From Mycobacterium sp. GA-1841 (GTDB lineage: Bacteria > Actinomycetota > Actinomycetes > Mycobacteriales > Mycobacteriaceae): a DNA stretch of 64,000 bases. Positions 53,661-62,588 of this stretch are shown in pieces; position 1 is the first letter of the stretch, and every line of letters starts with the position of its first letter. The translations under genes were made by a program, and so were the position numbers. The DNA lies in contig NZ_MBEQ01000120.1 in NCBI RefSeq assembly GCF_001954135.1, positions 62,001 through 126,000 on the forward strand. The letters are read 5' to 3'. Under the pieces are notes generated by a model that saw nothing but the letters and a program-made list of their open reading frames with translations, was not told where the DNA came from and searched no databases.

Positions 53661-54602
53661 TTAGCGAGAATTGGTCTGAAAGAACTCCACCGTCTTCGGG
53701 ATGCCCTCGGCCAGATCCACCTGCGGCCGCCAGCCCAGCACGTCGCGGGCCCGGGTCACGTCGAGACACGACCGGCGCAGGTCACCGAGCCGCGGCGGGT
53801 TCATCTCCGGTTCGTCGGGCACGCCGACCGCCAGGGCGATCGCGGTGTGCATCTCCCGGGTCGAGGTCTCCACCCCGGTGCCGACGTTGAACCGCTGACC
53901 GCCTCCGTCGGCGCCGGACGCCTTGACGAACGCGTCCACCACATCGTCGACGTACACGTAGTCCCGGGTATCGGTGCCGTCACCGAAAATTTTCGTCGGC
54001 CGCCCGGCCAGCAGGGCTTGAGCAAAAATTGCCACCACGCCCGCCTCGCCGTGCGGATCCTGTCGGGGGCCGTACACGTTGGCCGGGGCGATGTGCGAGC
54101 AATCGAGGTTGTAGAGATTGCGGAACATGTTGAAGTACACCTCGCCGGCGACCTTGCTCGCCGCATACGGCGAGGACGGATTCGTCGGCGCGTCCTCGCC
54201 CGTCGGATACGACGGCGGCGTGCCGTACACCGAGCCACCCGAGGACGTGTGCACCACCTTGCGCACCCCGGCCTGCCGGGCTGCCTCGGCCAACCGCACC
54301 ACCCCGACCACGTTCACCGTCGAGTCCAGCTGCGGATCATCCACCGAACGCTTCACCGAGATCTGGGCGGCCAGGTGAAAGATCACCTCGGGCTGGGCGT
54401 CCTTGACCAGGCTCAGCAGGTCGGCGTCGACGATGTCGGCCTTGACGAACTCGAAGCCTTTGTTGTTCTCGGCGCTGCTGAGGTTCTCTGCTCGCCCCGA
54501 GCTCAGGTCATCGAGGCCGACAACGCTGTGCCCGTCCGCCAGCAGCCGATCGACCAGCGTCGATCCGATGAAGCCTGCCGCGCCTGTCACCAGTGTTCGC
54601 AC
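53661..54602 (-). CDS. galE1: UDP-glucose 4-epimerase-type SDR, GalE1
   Basis: The 313-residue extended SDR starts with the NAD motif VTGAAGFIGS, has FHLAAQISVKRS, the catalytic serine in HTSSGGSVYG, and YxxxK in SPYAASKVAG, then ANVYGPRQDPHGEAGVV and GDGTDTRDYVYVDDV. It interconverts UDP-glucose and UDP-galactose and, in mycobacteria, supplies UDP-galactose for arabinogalactan. It is the match of Rv3634c. GTG 54602 is the chosen start, as the frame upstream of it crosses the divergent gene. Only 35 bases separate it from that gene's start. Confidence 0.93.
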   Translation of the reverse strand: MRTLVTGAAGFIGSTLVDRLLADGHSVVGLDDLSSGRAENLSSAENNKGFEFVKADIVDADLLSLVKDAQPEVIFHLAAQISVKRSVDDPQLDSTVNVVGVVRLAEAARQAGVRKVVHTSSGGSVYGTPPSYPTGEDAPTNPSSPYAASKVAGEVYFNMFRNLYNLDCSHIAPANVYGPRQDPHGEAGVVAIFAQALLAGRPTKIFGDGTDTRDYVYVDDVVDAFVKASGADGGGQRFNVGTGVETSTREMHTAIALAVGVPDEPEMNPPRLGDLRRSCLDVTRARDVLGWRPQVDLAEGIPKTVEFFQTNSR

Positions 54603-54637
54603 GGGGTCACCATACCGACGGCGACTAGAGCTCCGCT

Positions 54638-56410
54638 GTGTCCGTACAGTCGGCAAGAGTGAACAAGGTCGCCCGTGCTGCCGCTGCGCTGATCGCGCTG
54701 CATCTGGCGGTTCGGGCCGTGGTGGCTTTCGGCGGCTACTTCTACTGGGACGATCTGATCCTGATCGGCCGGGCCGGAACCCAGAACCTGCTGTCCCCGT
54801 CCTACTTGTTCGACGATCACGACGGCCATGTCATGCCCGCGGCGTTCCTGATATCCGGCGCGGTCACCCGGGTGGCACCGTTCTCCTGGGTGCTGGCCGC
54901 GGTGAGCCTGGTGGTGATGCAGCTGCTGGCGTCACTGGCGTTGCTGCGGGCGCTGTGGGTGATCCTGGGCTGGCGGCCCGTGCTGCTGATCCCGCTGACC
55001 TTTGCCCTGTTCACTCCGCTGGCGGTGCCCGGGTTCGCCTGGTGGGCGGCGGCCCTGAACTCCTTGCCGATGCTGGCCGCGTTGGCGTGGGTCTGTGGTG
55101 AGGCCGTGCTGTTGGTCCGCACCGGTGCGCGGCGGCACGCGGTTCTTGGTGCAGTCGTGTTTCTCGGCGGGCTGTTGTTCTTCGAGAAGGCCGCGGTGAT
55201 CCCGTTCGTGGCGTTCGCGGTGGTGGCGTTGCTCGGGTATGTGACGGGGACGTTCTCGGTGGTCGAGGTGTGGCGTCGCGGGGTGCAGTTGTGGGTCTCG
55301 TGCCTGGCGCTGTTGGTGGCCTGGGTCGGGGTGTATCTCGTCGTCGTCGATCAGAAGCGGTGGAGCTTCGACGTGGCGATGACGTGGGATCTGTTGAGCC
55401 GCTCCTTTACTCACGGCATCGTGCCGGGGCTCGTCGGCGGGCCGTGGTCCTGGCAGCGCTGGGCACCAGCCTCCCCCTGGGCCACGCCGCCGGTGTCGGT
55501 GATGGTGTTGGGCTGGGTGTTCTTGGCGATTGCCGTCGCGGTGGTGTTGGTGCGTAAGACCCGTATCTGGCCGGTGTTGGTGGTGGCCTTGGGATATGCC
55601 GTCGCCTGCCAGATCCCGATCTATCTGATGCGCTCCTCCCGGTTCACCGCGTTGGAGTTGGCGCAGACGTTGCGTTACCTGCCGGACCTGGTGGTGGTGC
55701 TGGCGCTGTTGGCGGCGGTGGGGTTCTGCGCGCCCAACCGGAGTTCTTTGTTCTCCGCGTCTCGGGGCCGGACCCTGGTGCTGGTGTCGGTCGCCGTGCT
55801 TTTCGTGGCCAGCAGCCTGTATTCGACGTGGACGTTCTCCAAGGTGTGGCGAGACAGTCCCGTGCCTTCGTACCTGAACAACGCCCGAGCTTCTCTGGCG
55901 TCGACCTCACCGGCGGCGCCCTTGCTCGACCAAGAAGTCGATCCGTTGATCCTGCAACGCGTGGCCTATCCCGAGAATCTGGCCAGCCACATGTTCGCCC
56001 TGGCCGCACCCCGTCCTGAGTTCGCCTCGGCGACAACCGATCTGCGGATGTTCGACCGCACTGGGACCTTGGTCGACGCCAAGGTGACGTGGGTGCGCAC
56101 GATCGTCGAAGGCCCGGCACCGCGCTGCGGTTTCCTGGTCCAACCGGACGAGCCGGTGGTCATGCCACTGGACGGGCCACTGCTGCCGGCGGATTGGACC
56201 GCCGAGATCAACTACCTGGCCAACAGCGACGGCTCCCTGACCATGGCCTTGGCCGAGGGCCCCGACGTGAAAGTGCCGGTGCGGCCCGGGCTGAACCGGG
56301 TGTTCGTGCGGCTGCCGGGTGCCGGGCAGTCGATCTCTGTGGGAGCCAACACCGCCGCGCTGTCGGTGTGCATCTCCCCCGGGCCGGTGGGATTCCTGGC
56401 ACCGAGGTAG
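54638..56410 (+). CDS. Large polytopic membrane protein (Rv3635-like), possible GT-C transferase
   Basis: The 590-residue protein has about eleven hydrophobic helices up to residue 410 and a C-terminal soluble domain (about 420-590). The segment FYWDDLILIGRAG near residue 35, between the first helices, resembles the Asp-containing first-loop motif of GT-C glycosyltransferases that use polyprenyl-phosphate sugars. Position beside galE1 and a GT2 gene fits a role in cell-envelope glycan assembly. GTG start at 54638, 35 bases from the divergent galE1 start. Not proven catalytic. Confidence 0.8.
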   Translation: MSVQSARVNKVARAAAALIALHLAVRAVVAFGGYFYWDDLILIGRAGTQNLLSPSYLFDDHDGHVMPAAFLISGAVTRVAPFSWVLAAVSLVVMQLLASLALLRALWVILGWRPVLLIPLTFALFTPLAVPGFAWWAAALNSLPMLAALAWVCGEAVLLVRTGARRHAVLGAVVFLGGLLFFEKAAVIPFVAFAVVALLGYVTGTFSVVEVWRRGVQLWVSCLALLVAWVGVYLVVVDQKRWSFDVAMTWDLLSRSFTHGIVPGLVGGPWSWQRWAPASPWATPPVSVMVLGWVFLAIAVAVVLVRKTRIWPVLVVALGYAVACQIPIYLMRSSRFTALELAQTLRYLPDLVVVLALLAAVGFCAPNRSSLFSASRGRTLVLVSVAVLFVASSLYSTWTFSKVWRDSPVPSYLNNARASLASTSPAAPLLDQEVDPLILQRVAYPENLASHMFALAAPRPEFASATTDLRMFDRTGTLVDAKVTWVRTIVEGPAPRCGFLVQPDEPVVMPLDGPLLPADWTAEINYLANSDGSLTMALAEGPDVKVPVRPGLNRVFVRLPGAGQSISVGANTAALSVCISPGPVGFLAPR

Positions 56411-56468
56411 GCCACGTGCTGAGATACTGAGGGTTAACTGCCGGGGATCATGCCGAGGGGGACGCTGC

Positions 56469-58844
56469 GTGAGCGCGCTTGATGGCTTCTATTCGACATG
56501 GAACAAGGCGCGGGAAACCTTCGGCGTCGGTACGCCCGTCGATGGCAGTCAGTACGACGGCAGCAGTTCGAAGCTGATGCAGATGAAGTCCACCATCGAG
56601 TCGGCCGCGCCGGATGACCGCTGGCAGGGCTCCGGGTCGCAGGCGTATGCCGCGGCCAATAAGGAACATGCCGGTGTGTACGAAAAACTTGCTGACCTCG
56701 ACAAAAGGATCTCCAACGAAGTTACCAATGCATCCGAGGTGGTCGCCAACGGACGCAACAAACTTGACAGCACAAAGAGCTGGGTCGATAGCGCGGTCAA
56801 TTCACTGCCCAGTTCGCTCAACGCCCAGGCTCGTGAGACAAGCCTGATCCCGATTGCCAACGAGGGAATCAGCCGAGTCAACACCATAGTTAGCACCGCC
56901 AACACTGATATGAACACCATCGCGGGGCGCATCACTGGTCTCAAGGGTGAGTGGGACGCACTGAGAGGCAACCAGAAGTTCGGACCAGGTAGTGAAAAGG
57001 CCGACCAAAATGGCGACGGCAAAGCCGATGGCGACGAGAAGAAGCCTAACGGAAAAGAAGACGGTCAAGCATTAGCAGACCAAGCGAAACTTGGATCGGC
57101 ACTTAGGGATCCCGAAGTTATGGACCGGGTGGCGAAAAATCTTCCACCAAGTCCGCTGCTTGAGGAGGAGCTTCAGGCACTGGCCGAGGGCAAGGAAGTC
57201 AGCAGCGTTCCAAAGGAAACGCTCGACTACTATCGCGACTTCTTCAAGGCGGCAGGCAAGGACGGCTTGTTGATGTTGGATCGCCATCTCGAATCGCAGG
57301 AAGCGTCGGGCAATCAAGAAGCAGGCGCTCAGCGGGACAGGCTGGCCAACGGCCTGACAGTAACCAGCAACGAGAATATTGTGGACCGCAATCCGGACGG
57401 CTCGGTTGCGTCCCGTGGGGGATACGACCAGTTGCCCCCAGATCTGCGGGAAATGCTCGAGACGCGGCGCAGCGATCCAACTTATCCGGGCTGGGATACT
57501 TTGGGCCCGACAGACGCGAAGAACCATCATGTTGCCGACGTAGTGCAGTTCAGTGAGCTCATGGGCGAATCCAACCCTGGATATCAGCCGGGATCACGAC
57601 TAGGCACCGAGATGTATCTGAAATCCGCTGACATGGTCGAATTCTCCTTGGGCGGCTGGGGAATGACCGATACTCCGCCCGAGTCTTACGAGCGCGCCGC
57701 GAGCTCACTCGCTGAAGTTGCCGGGCGCAATGACGAAGCCTCATACCGAATCTGGTCGGGAACCGGCGAAGGATTGCCCGATGGGTACAACCGCGAAGAA
57801 ACGGTCCGAACGCTCATCGGCCACGATTGGTCACAAAGTGGCGGTGAAGGTAGTGGAGCTGCAACGCTGCTCGATTGGATGACCGAGGATTCACACCGTC
57901 CGATTGGTGACCCCATGGGCGACCGAGCACGATTGGCAATGACCGAGATCCCGGACATGCTGGCTCCAGGGCCCGACGATCCGGTGTATTCGACCATGCG
58001 AGATGCATTCGCGCGCAATGACGCTATCTCGACAGAGATGAGCCAGCTCCTCGCTGCGAATACAGACTCTCTGGCCGGCGCAGGCAGTCAGCAAGGTTTC
58101 GCGCAGACGAAACTGGACGCACTCGGGCACCCTGTGTTCGGCGCCGCTGATGGCAACCGACTGCTCGAGCTCGGAAGTTATTCCGAAGAAGGCAGAGTCA
58201 CCCTTGCCGGCGCTGCAGAGACGGCGCGCATCAACGAACTCGAAGCAGCATTTCGCAGCAACCCGCAAGGTACTCTCGACGCCCAGCTCGCAAACAGCCC
58301 GGGAGGCCACTTGTCCGGTCGTATCGACCAAGCCATGCTCGGAGCAATCAATCATCAGAATGACGTTCTTCAGTCCGATCTCGAAGCACATGATGCGATA
58401 TACCGAGCGAAACTGCTAGGGGCCGAGGTCGTCGGAATTGCCACCGGCGAACTCGCAGGCAGGATTCCGAATGCCGATGTCGCAACCGGTATGACAGGGA
58501 TCGATCCCCGTGAGGCCGTCGAAAACGTAATCAAAGGGTGGATTGACAAGCCCGAATATCAGGCAATCGAGGTGCCCGAGAGGGCTGACCTTGAAGCATC
58601 ATCGACTCGGCAAGCGCAACAGGCGATCATCGAGGCGGCCCACCGAGCCGGAGGGCTCCCGGCCGTTCTGAACCCCAACGGCCATCCCATTGATGTCGCA
58701 GGACTGGCTGTCGGGAGCCAGGAGTGGACCGAGCTACAGAATTACTTGATTGACCACGGTTTGACCCAGTACGTCACGGATTATGGGCAGAGCTACTCGA
58801 ATGCTGTTGCACCGGTGGCCGACAAATCGGAGGCCGATGAATAG
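56469..58844 (+). CDS. WXG-like N-terminal protein with long C-terminal domain, candidate ESX substrate
   Basis: The 791-residue protein starts MSALDGFYSTWNKARETFGV and has a W-x-G element (Trp52-Gln-Gly54) in a helical N-terminal domain (about 1-175) like EspA/WXG100-type ESX substrates. A charged linker DQNGDGKADGDEKK (about 178-192) follows, then a long helical region (200-791). Residues about 448-475 (LIGHDWSQSGGEGSGAATLL then DWMTEDSH) and RLLELGSYSEEGRVTLAGAAE near 570 recur in the gene at 62589. I recall similar mycobacterial proteins annotated 'TPR repeat region-containing'. GTG start. Codon use becomes less GC-biased from about 56.7 kb. Function unknown. Confidence 0.75.
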   Translation: MSALDGFYSTWNKARETFGVGTPVDGSQYDGSSSKLMQMKSTIESAAPDDRWQGSGSQAYAAANKEHAGVYEKLADLDKRISNEVTNASEVVANGRNKLDSTKSWVDSAVNSLPSSLNAQARETSLIPIANEGISRVNTIVSTANTDMNTIAGRITGLKGEWDALRGNQKFGPGSEKADQNGDGKADGDEKKPNGKEDGQALADQAKLGSALRDPEVMDRVAKNLPPSPLLEEELQALAEGKEVSSVPKETLDYYRDFFKAAGKDGLLMLDRHLESQEASGNQEAGAQRDRLANGLTVTSNENIVDRNPDGSVASRGGYDQLPPDLREMLETRRSDPTYPGWDTLGPTDAKNHHVADVVQFSELMGESNPGYQPGSRLGTEMYLKSADMVEFSLGGWGMTDTPPESYERAASSLAEVAGRNDEASYRIWSGTGEGLPDGYNREETVRTLIGHDWSQSGGEGSGAATLLDWMTEDSHRPIGDPMGDRARLAMTEIPDMLAPGPDDPVYSTMRDAFARNDAISTEMSQLLAANTDSLAGAGSQQGFAQTKLDALGHPVFGAADGNRLLELGSYSEEGRVTLAGAAETARINELEAAFRSNPQGTLDAQLANSPGGHLSGRIDQAMLGAINHQNDVLQSDLEAHDAIYRAKLLGAEVVGIATGELAGRIPNADVATGMTGIDPREAVENVIKGWIDKPEYQAIEVPERADLEASSTRQAQQAIIEAAHRAGGLPAVLNPNGHPIDVAGLAVGSQEWTELQNYLIDHGLTQYVTDYGQSYSNAVAPVADKSEADE

Positions 58845-59550
58845 AATCCCGGCGTGGCCGCGCACGATCTTGAAGCGGGCAAGAGCTGCCATTTCGGCCA
58901 GCCTACTCGTACTACTCGCAGGGGCATGCAACATTAACCAGGGTGGGCCGCCCGAGCCCGCCCCGTCGGCACCAGTGGCATTCCCTTACCCGCCGTTCGA
59001 GATTCGAACTGATGTTGCGGTGCCGCTTCAGCCACCGCTCCTGGACGCTGCCAGGTTCGCTTTACAGGTGACGGTTGACAGTCGACTAAGTAACGACCCT
59101 GACGAAGGCGACCTCTACCAGCGATATCGCAGCCAGATCGCGCCCGAGATTGACAACCCAGGGATTCGGATCCCCGACATCTACGTCGGCCAGACGGGTG
59201 GTGCGCTACAACGCGCGGTGGCCGCCCGCGAGCTGCCTGACGGCGCCATCGAGGTCTCGATCTGCTTGTACGACACGCCGGGTCTGTACGCCATGAAGAA
59301 AGACGGCGAATTGGTCAAACCTCCCGGCGGCAGTGATGGGCTGTGGCGTCCGAAGGTGAAATGGACCGCGCAGAAGGCGGCAGTCGGGCCTGCTCCAACG
59401 GGGCCCCGCTGGCTATTGATGAACTCGGGAGTCCTGCTCGACATCACGGAGCAAGAGATGAGCGCAGTGTGCGGGCCTTTCAGGCCTGATCCGTTCATTC
59501 AAAGACCACCTGAACCAACCGCTGCGACACCGCCGGCGACGCCGCGCTGA
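58837..59550 (+). CDS. Lipoprotein, unknown function
   Basis: The 237-residue product has a signal peptide with ISASLLVLLAGAC and probable lipidated Cys31, a Pro-rich linker, and a globular domain with NPGIRIPDIYVGQTGGALQR, GAIEVSICLYDTPGLY, GLWRPKVKWTAQ and a late Cys in MSAVCGPFRPDPF. Start ATG overlaps the big gene's stop by 8 bases after GGAGG, so the pair is coupled. Two other lipoprotein genes nearby show a faintly similar pattern (strand plus Cys, then W..W, then late Cys), so it may be a distant relative. Exposed on the outer face of the membrane. Confidence 0.75.
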   Translation: MNRIPAWPRTILKRARAAISASLLVLLAGACNINQGGPPEPAPSAPVAFPYPPFEIRTDVAVPLQPPLLDAARFALQVTVDSRLSNDPDEGDLYQRYRSQIAPEIDNPGIRIPDIYVGQTGGALQRAVAARELPDGAIEVSICLYDTPGLYAMKKDGELVKPPGGSDGLWRPKVKWTAQKAAVGPAPTGPRWLLMNSGVLLDITEQEMSAVCGPFRPDPFIQRPPEPTAATPPATPR

Positions 59551-59573
59551 AGCCGCGAGAGCCCTTCAGGAAC

Positions 59574-59796
59574 ATGAACGATAGCGCGCCCGACAGCAAG
59601 CTGCTCGGTAAGCTCAGATGGCTCTCCAAGGGAAATCGGTGCCGCGGACTGGAGCATCTATCATCGTCAACTGACGGTGAATCTCGCTCCGTGGCCACCT
59701 GTCAACGACCTGAGTTGGGTCATGTTGGACATTCCGTGGGGGTGCACCGTTATGACCTGGGTGATAGTCGGACTTAGTGCACCTGCTAGGCACTAA
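59574..59796 (+). pseudogene. Possible 5' remnant of a small gene truncated next to the IS
   Basis: An ATG at 59574 opens MNDSAPDSKLLGKLRWLSKG. From about 59632 another frame continues with protein-like sequence, GAADWSIYHRQLTVNLAPW then LSWVMLDIPWGCTVMTWVIVG, ending at TAA 59794-59796 in the IS-proximal inverted repeat. The two would join after a one-base frame change. It follows the lipoprotein gene closely. This reading is tentative: the only support is the protein-like composition of the two segments. Confidence 0.3.
59774..59796. repeat. Short inverted repeat near the left side of the IS remnant
   Basis: TTAGTGC (59774-59780) and GCACTAA (59790-59796) are exact complements around a 9-base loop, 22 bases before the transposase start. 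It may be part of the IS left end or an operator/terminator. No target-site duplication can be established because the right end is missing. Confidence 0.45.
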
Positions 59797-59818
59797 TTCG
59801 GGTCGGTAGGCTCGGCGG

Positions 59819-60572
59819 ATGGTGTGGGTTCGGCGGGTGCGCACGGCCTCAGGCGCCACTGCGGTCCAGAACGCCGAATCCGTAAACGGCCGACGCCGCA
59901 TCGTTCGCCATATCGGTTCGGCCCGCGATGACGCTGAGCTCGGCCTGCTCGTCGAGCAGGCCCGCCGGCTGCTGGCCGATGATGCCCAACGCGAACTGGA
60001 CCTGGCATCACCCCCAAAGCCGTCAAAGCCGAAATGGTGCCGCCCCGGAAACACTGTTCGGCGCTACTGGGGACAGGTCGCAGCGGCTGGTTGCCCGTAC
60101 ACGAGTTCTTAAGTCCTGCAGCGGGTTATTGTATGACGCCCTGGCCGGGATATATTCCGACCTCGGTTTCGACGACGCGGTCGACGATGAGGTCTTTCGA
60201 GATCTCGTGATCGCCCGAGTGGTGGAACCGACCAACCTGCTCGATATCGATCGGGTCCTGGCCGAGCTGGGTCGCACCTCGGCGTCACTGTCGACCCAAA
60301 AGCGTGTACTGCGTCGTGCCTGCTCAGGTGGCTACCGCGACCAGATCGCCACCGCCTGTTTCGCCCACGCCCGCGCCGCCGGGGATGTCAGCCTGGTGCT
60401 CTACGACGTCACCACCCTGTATTTCGAGGCCGACAAAGAAGACGCAGTGCGCAAAGTCGGCTACTCCAAAGAACGCCGGGTGGACCCACAGATCGTGGTC
60501 GGCCTGCTCGTCGACCGGTGCGGATTCCCCTTAGAAATAGGCTGTTTCGAAGGCAACAAGGCGAAACCCTGA
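59819..60572 (+). mobile_element. IS1634-type transposase remnant, frameshifted and truncated
   Basis: The N-terminal piece (MVWVRRVRTASGATAVQ, IVRHIGSARDDAELGLLVEQ) is in one frame to about 60010. The rest (LLYDALAGIYSDLGFDDAV, FRDLVIARVVEPTNLLD, LVLYDVTTLYFEADKED, KVGYSKERRVDPQIVVGLLV, GFPLEIGCFEGNKA) is in another. Together they equal the first 40 to 50 percent of an IS1634-family transposase, which normally has over 450 residues. The frame is lost between about 60010 and 60080 and the gene is cut at 60572, so it is inactive. GC-rich, unlike the flanking sequence. Confidence 0.88.
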
Positions 60573-60766
60573 GCAGTCCTTCCGGATGTCGAAATCCGAC
60601 CTCGCCGCCAGCCCCTGGCAAAGTACGGCGCAGGAATGTCAGGAATACCGCAGCGAAAAACAAAGATATCCCCTGGTTAAAATGGTCCGCGGGCTACAAT
60701 AATGCGATTGAGATTAGCGTCGGCGAACTCGATGACATCAAGCCACCCTAGCCAAAGAAGTAAAAC
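60573..60766 (+). other. Region after the IS cut, possible gene 3' remnant
   Basis: This 194-base stretch has no complete gene. One frame ends KNKDIPWLKWSAGYNNAIEI then SVGELDDIKPP and TAG at 60749-60751, which reads like the C-terminus of a real protein. It could be the tail of a gene whose front part lies before the IS remnant. AT-rich bases before 60767 may hold the promoter of the next lipoprotein gene. Low confidence. Confidence 0.3.
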
Positions 60767-61732
60767 ATGACACACGGACTCGTCGTTACTCTATTTAAAA
60801 AGTGTGTTCTATTCTATTTAAGCGTGTTTTCATTTCTCGCCCTGACAGGGTGCCATGCTGGCAATGACACATTGGCGTATACGCCCACGCCGACCAATCC
60901 GCCTGGTCCAGAATCGCCCAATTGGCCCGAGAAACTGGCCGACTTTCGGTTTCGTTGGTCAGCGGAACCCTCAGTCGACCTCGAAACAGGGAAAGTCGTT
61001 CCACTTAGGGCTTATCTGGAATCTATGCTTGTCAATAGCTACACAGGAAATCCCAGCGGGGGATATCCCGGCTTCCAACGTGCGACACCTCAACCGATAG
61101 ATCAGGGAGCACCCGATTGGGCAAGCACGCCCGAGTCTCAGAAGCGTATACGCGGTCCCATGGGCGCGGATTACGCGCCAGAGTTGCGATTGTTCGGCAA
61201 TGAAGAGTTATACGTGTTAGACATTGAAGCCACCGAAGTGGGCTTTCGGGCATTCGTATGTGATGCAACCTTTAATGTCTACAAGCGGAACACTGACTCC
61301 AAGCAACTGATTCCGTTGAACTTTGAATCATCGACATATACTGCGCCGAATAATCCTGATTATCACAACATGCGAGTGTGGCGAACAGAATTCAGCGACC
61401 ACGATCCGCGAGTTGGCAGCGCACCACCTCCTTCGCCTTCGGCGGCACAGCGCGGCCCGCTACCGGCACCTCGAACTGACGTTTTTGGCGCATGGTTCGT
61501 TACTGGATCGGAGTGGGTGGCCATGTGGTCAGACCACGACTACCCCGGGCTGAAGCCAGGAAGCCCGGAGTCACGCCAACGTGCCGCGGAGGCTCGGTCG
61601 CGGGAGGATGCCATGCGGCAACAGTGCCTCGAAAGGTACCCATTGAATGCTGCGGAGCGTGCTCAACGTGCCACTACAGTGCTTGTCGATCCGCCGCGAG
61701 TCGAGGCAGCAGTCCCGGGCTGGCCGGCTTGA
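60767..61732 (+). CDS. Lipoprotein, paralogue of the next gene
   Basis: The 321-residue product has a signal peptide with lipobox LTGC (Cys29), then a domain with WPEKLADFRFRWSAEP, VDLETGKVVPLRAYLES, GGYPGFQ, a strand with Cys (FRAFVCDATFNVY), DVFGAWFVTGSEWVAMW, QQCLERYP and a final PGWP. The same ordered elements occur in the gene at 61802, so the two are tandem paralogues. I do not recognise a named family. Base composition is less GC-biased than the core genes (TTTAAAAAGTGT near the start). Surface lipoprotein by inference. Confidence 0.8.
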   Translation: MTHGLVVTLFKKCVLFYLSVFSFLALTGCHAGNDTLAYTPTPTNPPGPESPNWPEKLADFRFRWSAEPSVDLETGKVVPLRAYLESMLVNSYTGNPSGGYPGFQRATPQPIDQGAPDWASTPESQKRIRGPMGADYAPELRLFGNEELYVLDIEATEVGFRAFVCDATFNVYKRNTDSKQLIPLNFESSTYTAPNNPDYHNMRVWRTEFSDHDPRVGSAPPPSPSAAQRGPLPAPRTDVFGAWFVTGSEWVAMWSDHDYPGLKPGSPESRQRAAEARSREDAMRQQCLERYPLNAAERAQRATTVLVDPPRVEAAVPGWPA

Positions 61733-61801
61733 CGGCCGCCCCATAAAGCTCGAGATGACGACGTGGTGGCCGATAAAGAAACTCCAACCCATTAGGAACC
61801 G

Positions 61802-62583
61802 ATGGGAAGCATTTTTCGCCGATTAGTAGCGACCTCTTCACTCGTGTTGAGCGCCGGTTGTGGAATTTCGGATTCGTCCCCGGTACCGGCTGCTGGATGG
61901 CCGCAGAGCTTAGAAAATTTCACGTTCGTATGGAAGGTGAGCAGAACATCGATCTCGTCACCGGTCCGGCGGTCGCGGTGCGGGCATACCTCGAGTCGTT
62001 CTTCCTCGTTCGGCTGACAGGTGATGACAAGTACCTGTACCCGGGTTTCAGCGACACCGTTCCAAAAAAATGGTGGCCTCGTGAGTCTGATACTGCGTCG
62101 GACAAGCCGTGGATCGGGACCATCACAAACCATCTTCTGTCGTTGACCCGCACCGGCTCTGAGGTCGCGGCGATCGGATGCATGTACACCTACCGCACCG
62201 CTTCTCCGCACAGCGAAGGCGAGTACGAGGCGCACGGCGTTCCGGTAGGCGCACCCGAGGCCGGCATCGCTGCGTTCAAGGTAACTGTTGACGTGGGCGC
62301 AGAATCCACCGAGCCCGAACCGCCTCAGACCGGGCCCGCACGCTCTCCCTTCGAAAATGTCTTCGGCAATGATCAAGTCACAGGCTATTGGGGCGGGTAT
62401 TTCGGAGCCGAAACGACGAATAACTGGAACTGGCCCGAGCGTGAGCGAGCGACACCGGAGTGCATAACAAAGGCCCCAGACCCACTCGAGCGGCGAGAGT
62501 ACATTTTGGGCAATTATCTGGCAGAAAACGAGTTCCCTACGCTCCCAGTCAAGCCGGGATGGCCCGAGGCCCCAGGTTCGTAG
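61802..62583 (+). pseudogene. Lipoprotein paralogue disrupted by a one-base deletion
   Basis: Frame 1 (61802 to about 61936) gives a signal peptide with LSAGC (Cys20) and WPQSLENFTFVWK. Another frame from about 61936 to 62583 gives GEQNIDLVTGPAVAVRAYLE through PGWPEAPGS. Adding one G in AAGGTG at 61934-61939 fuses them into about 260 residues that align with the gene at 60767: W-x-x-E-x-x-x-D-L-x-T-G, R-A-Y-L-E-S, YPGF, V-F-G, late Cys, PGWP. So this is a recent frameshift or a sequencing error, not a separate gene. Confidence 0.85.
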
Positions 62584-62588
62584 AGCAT

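Noticed and set aside
61802..62017. A separate 71-residue lipoprotein
   Set aside because: Paralogue alignment shows it is the front half of one frameshifted gene ending at 62583.
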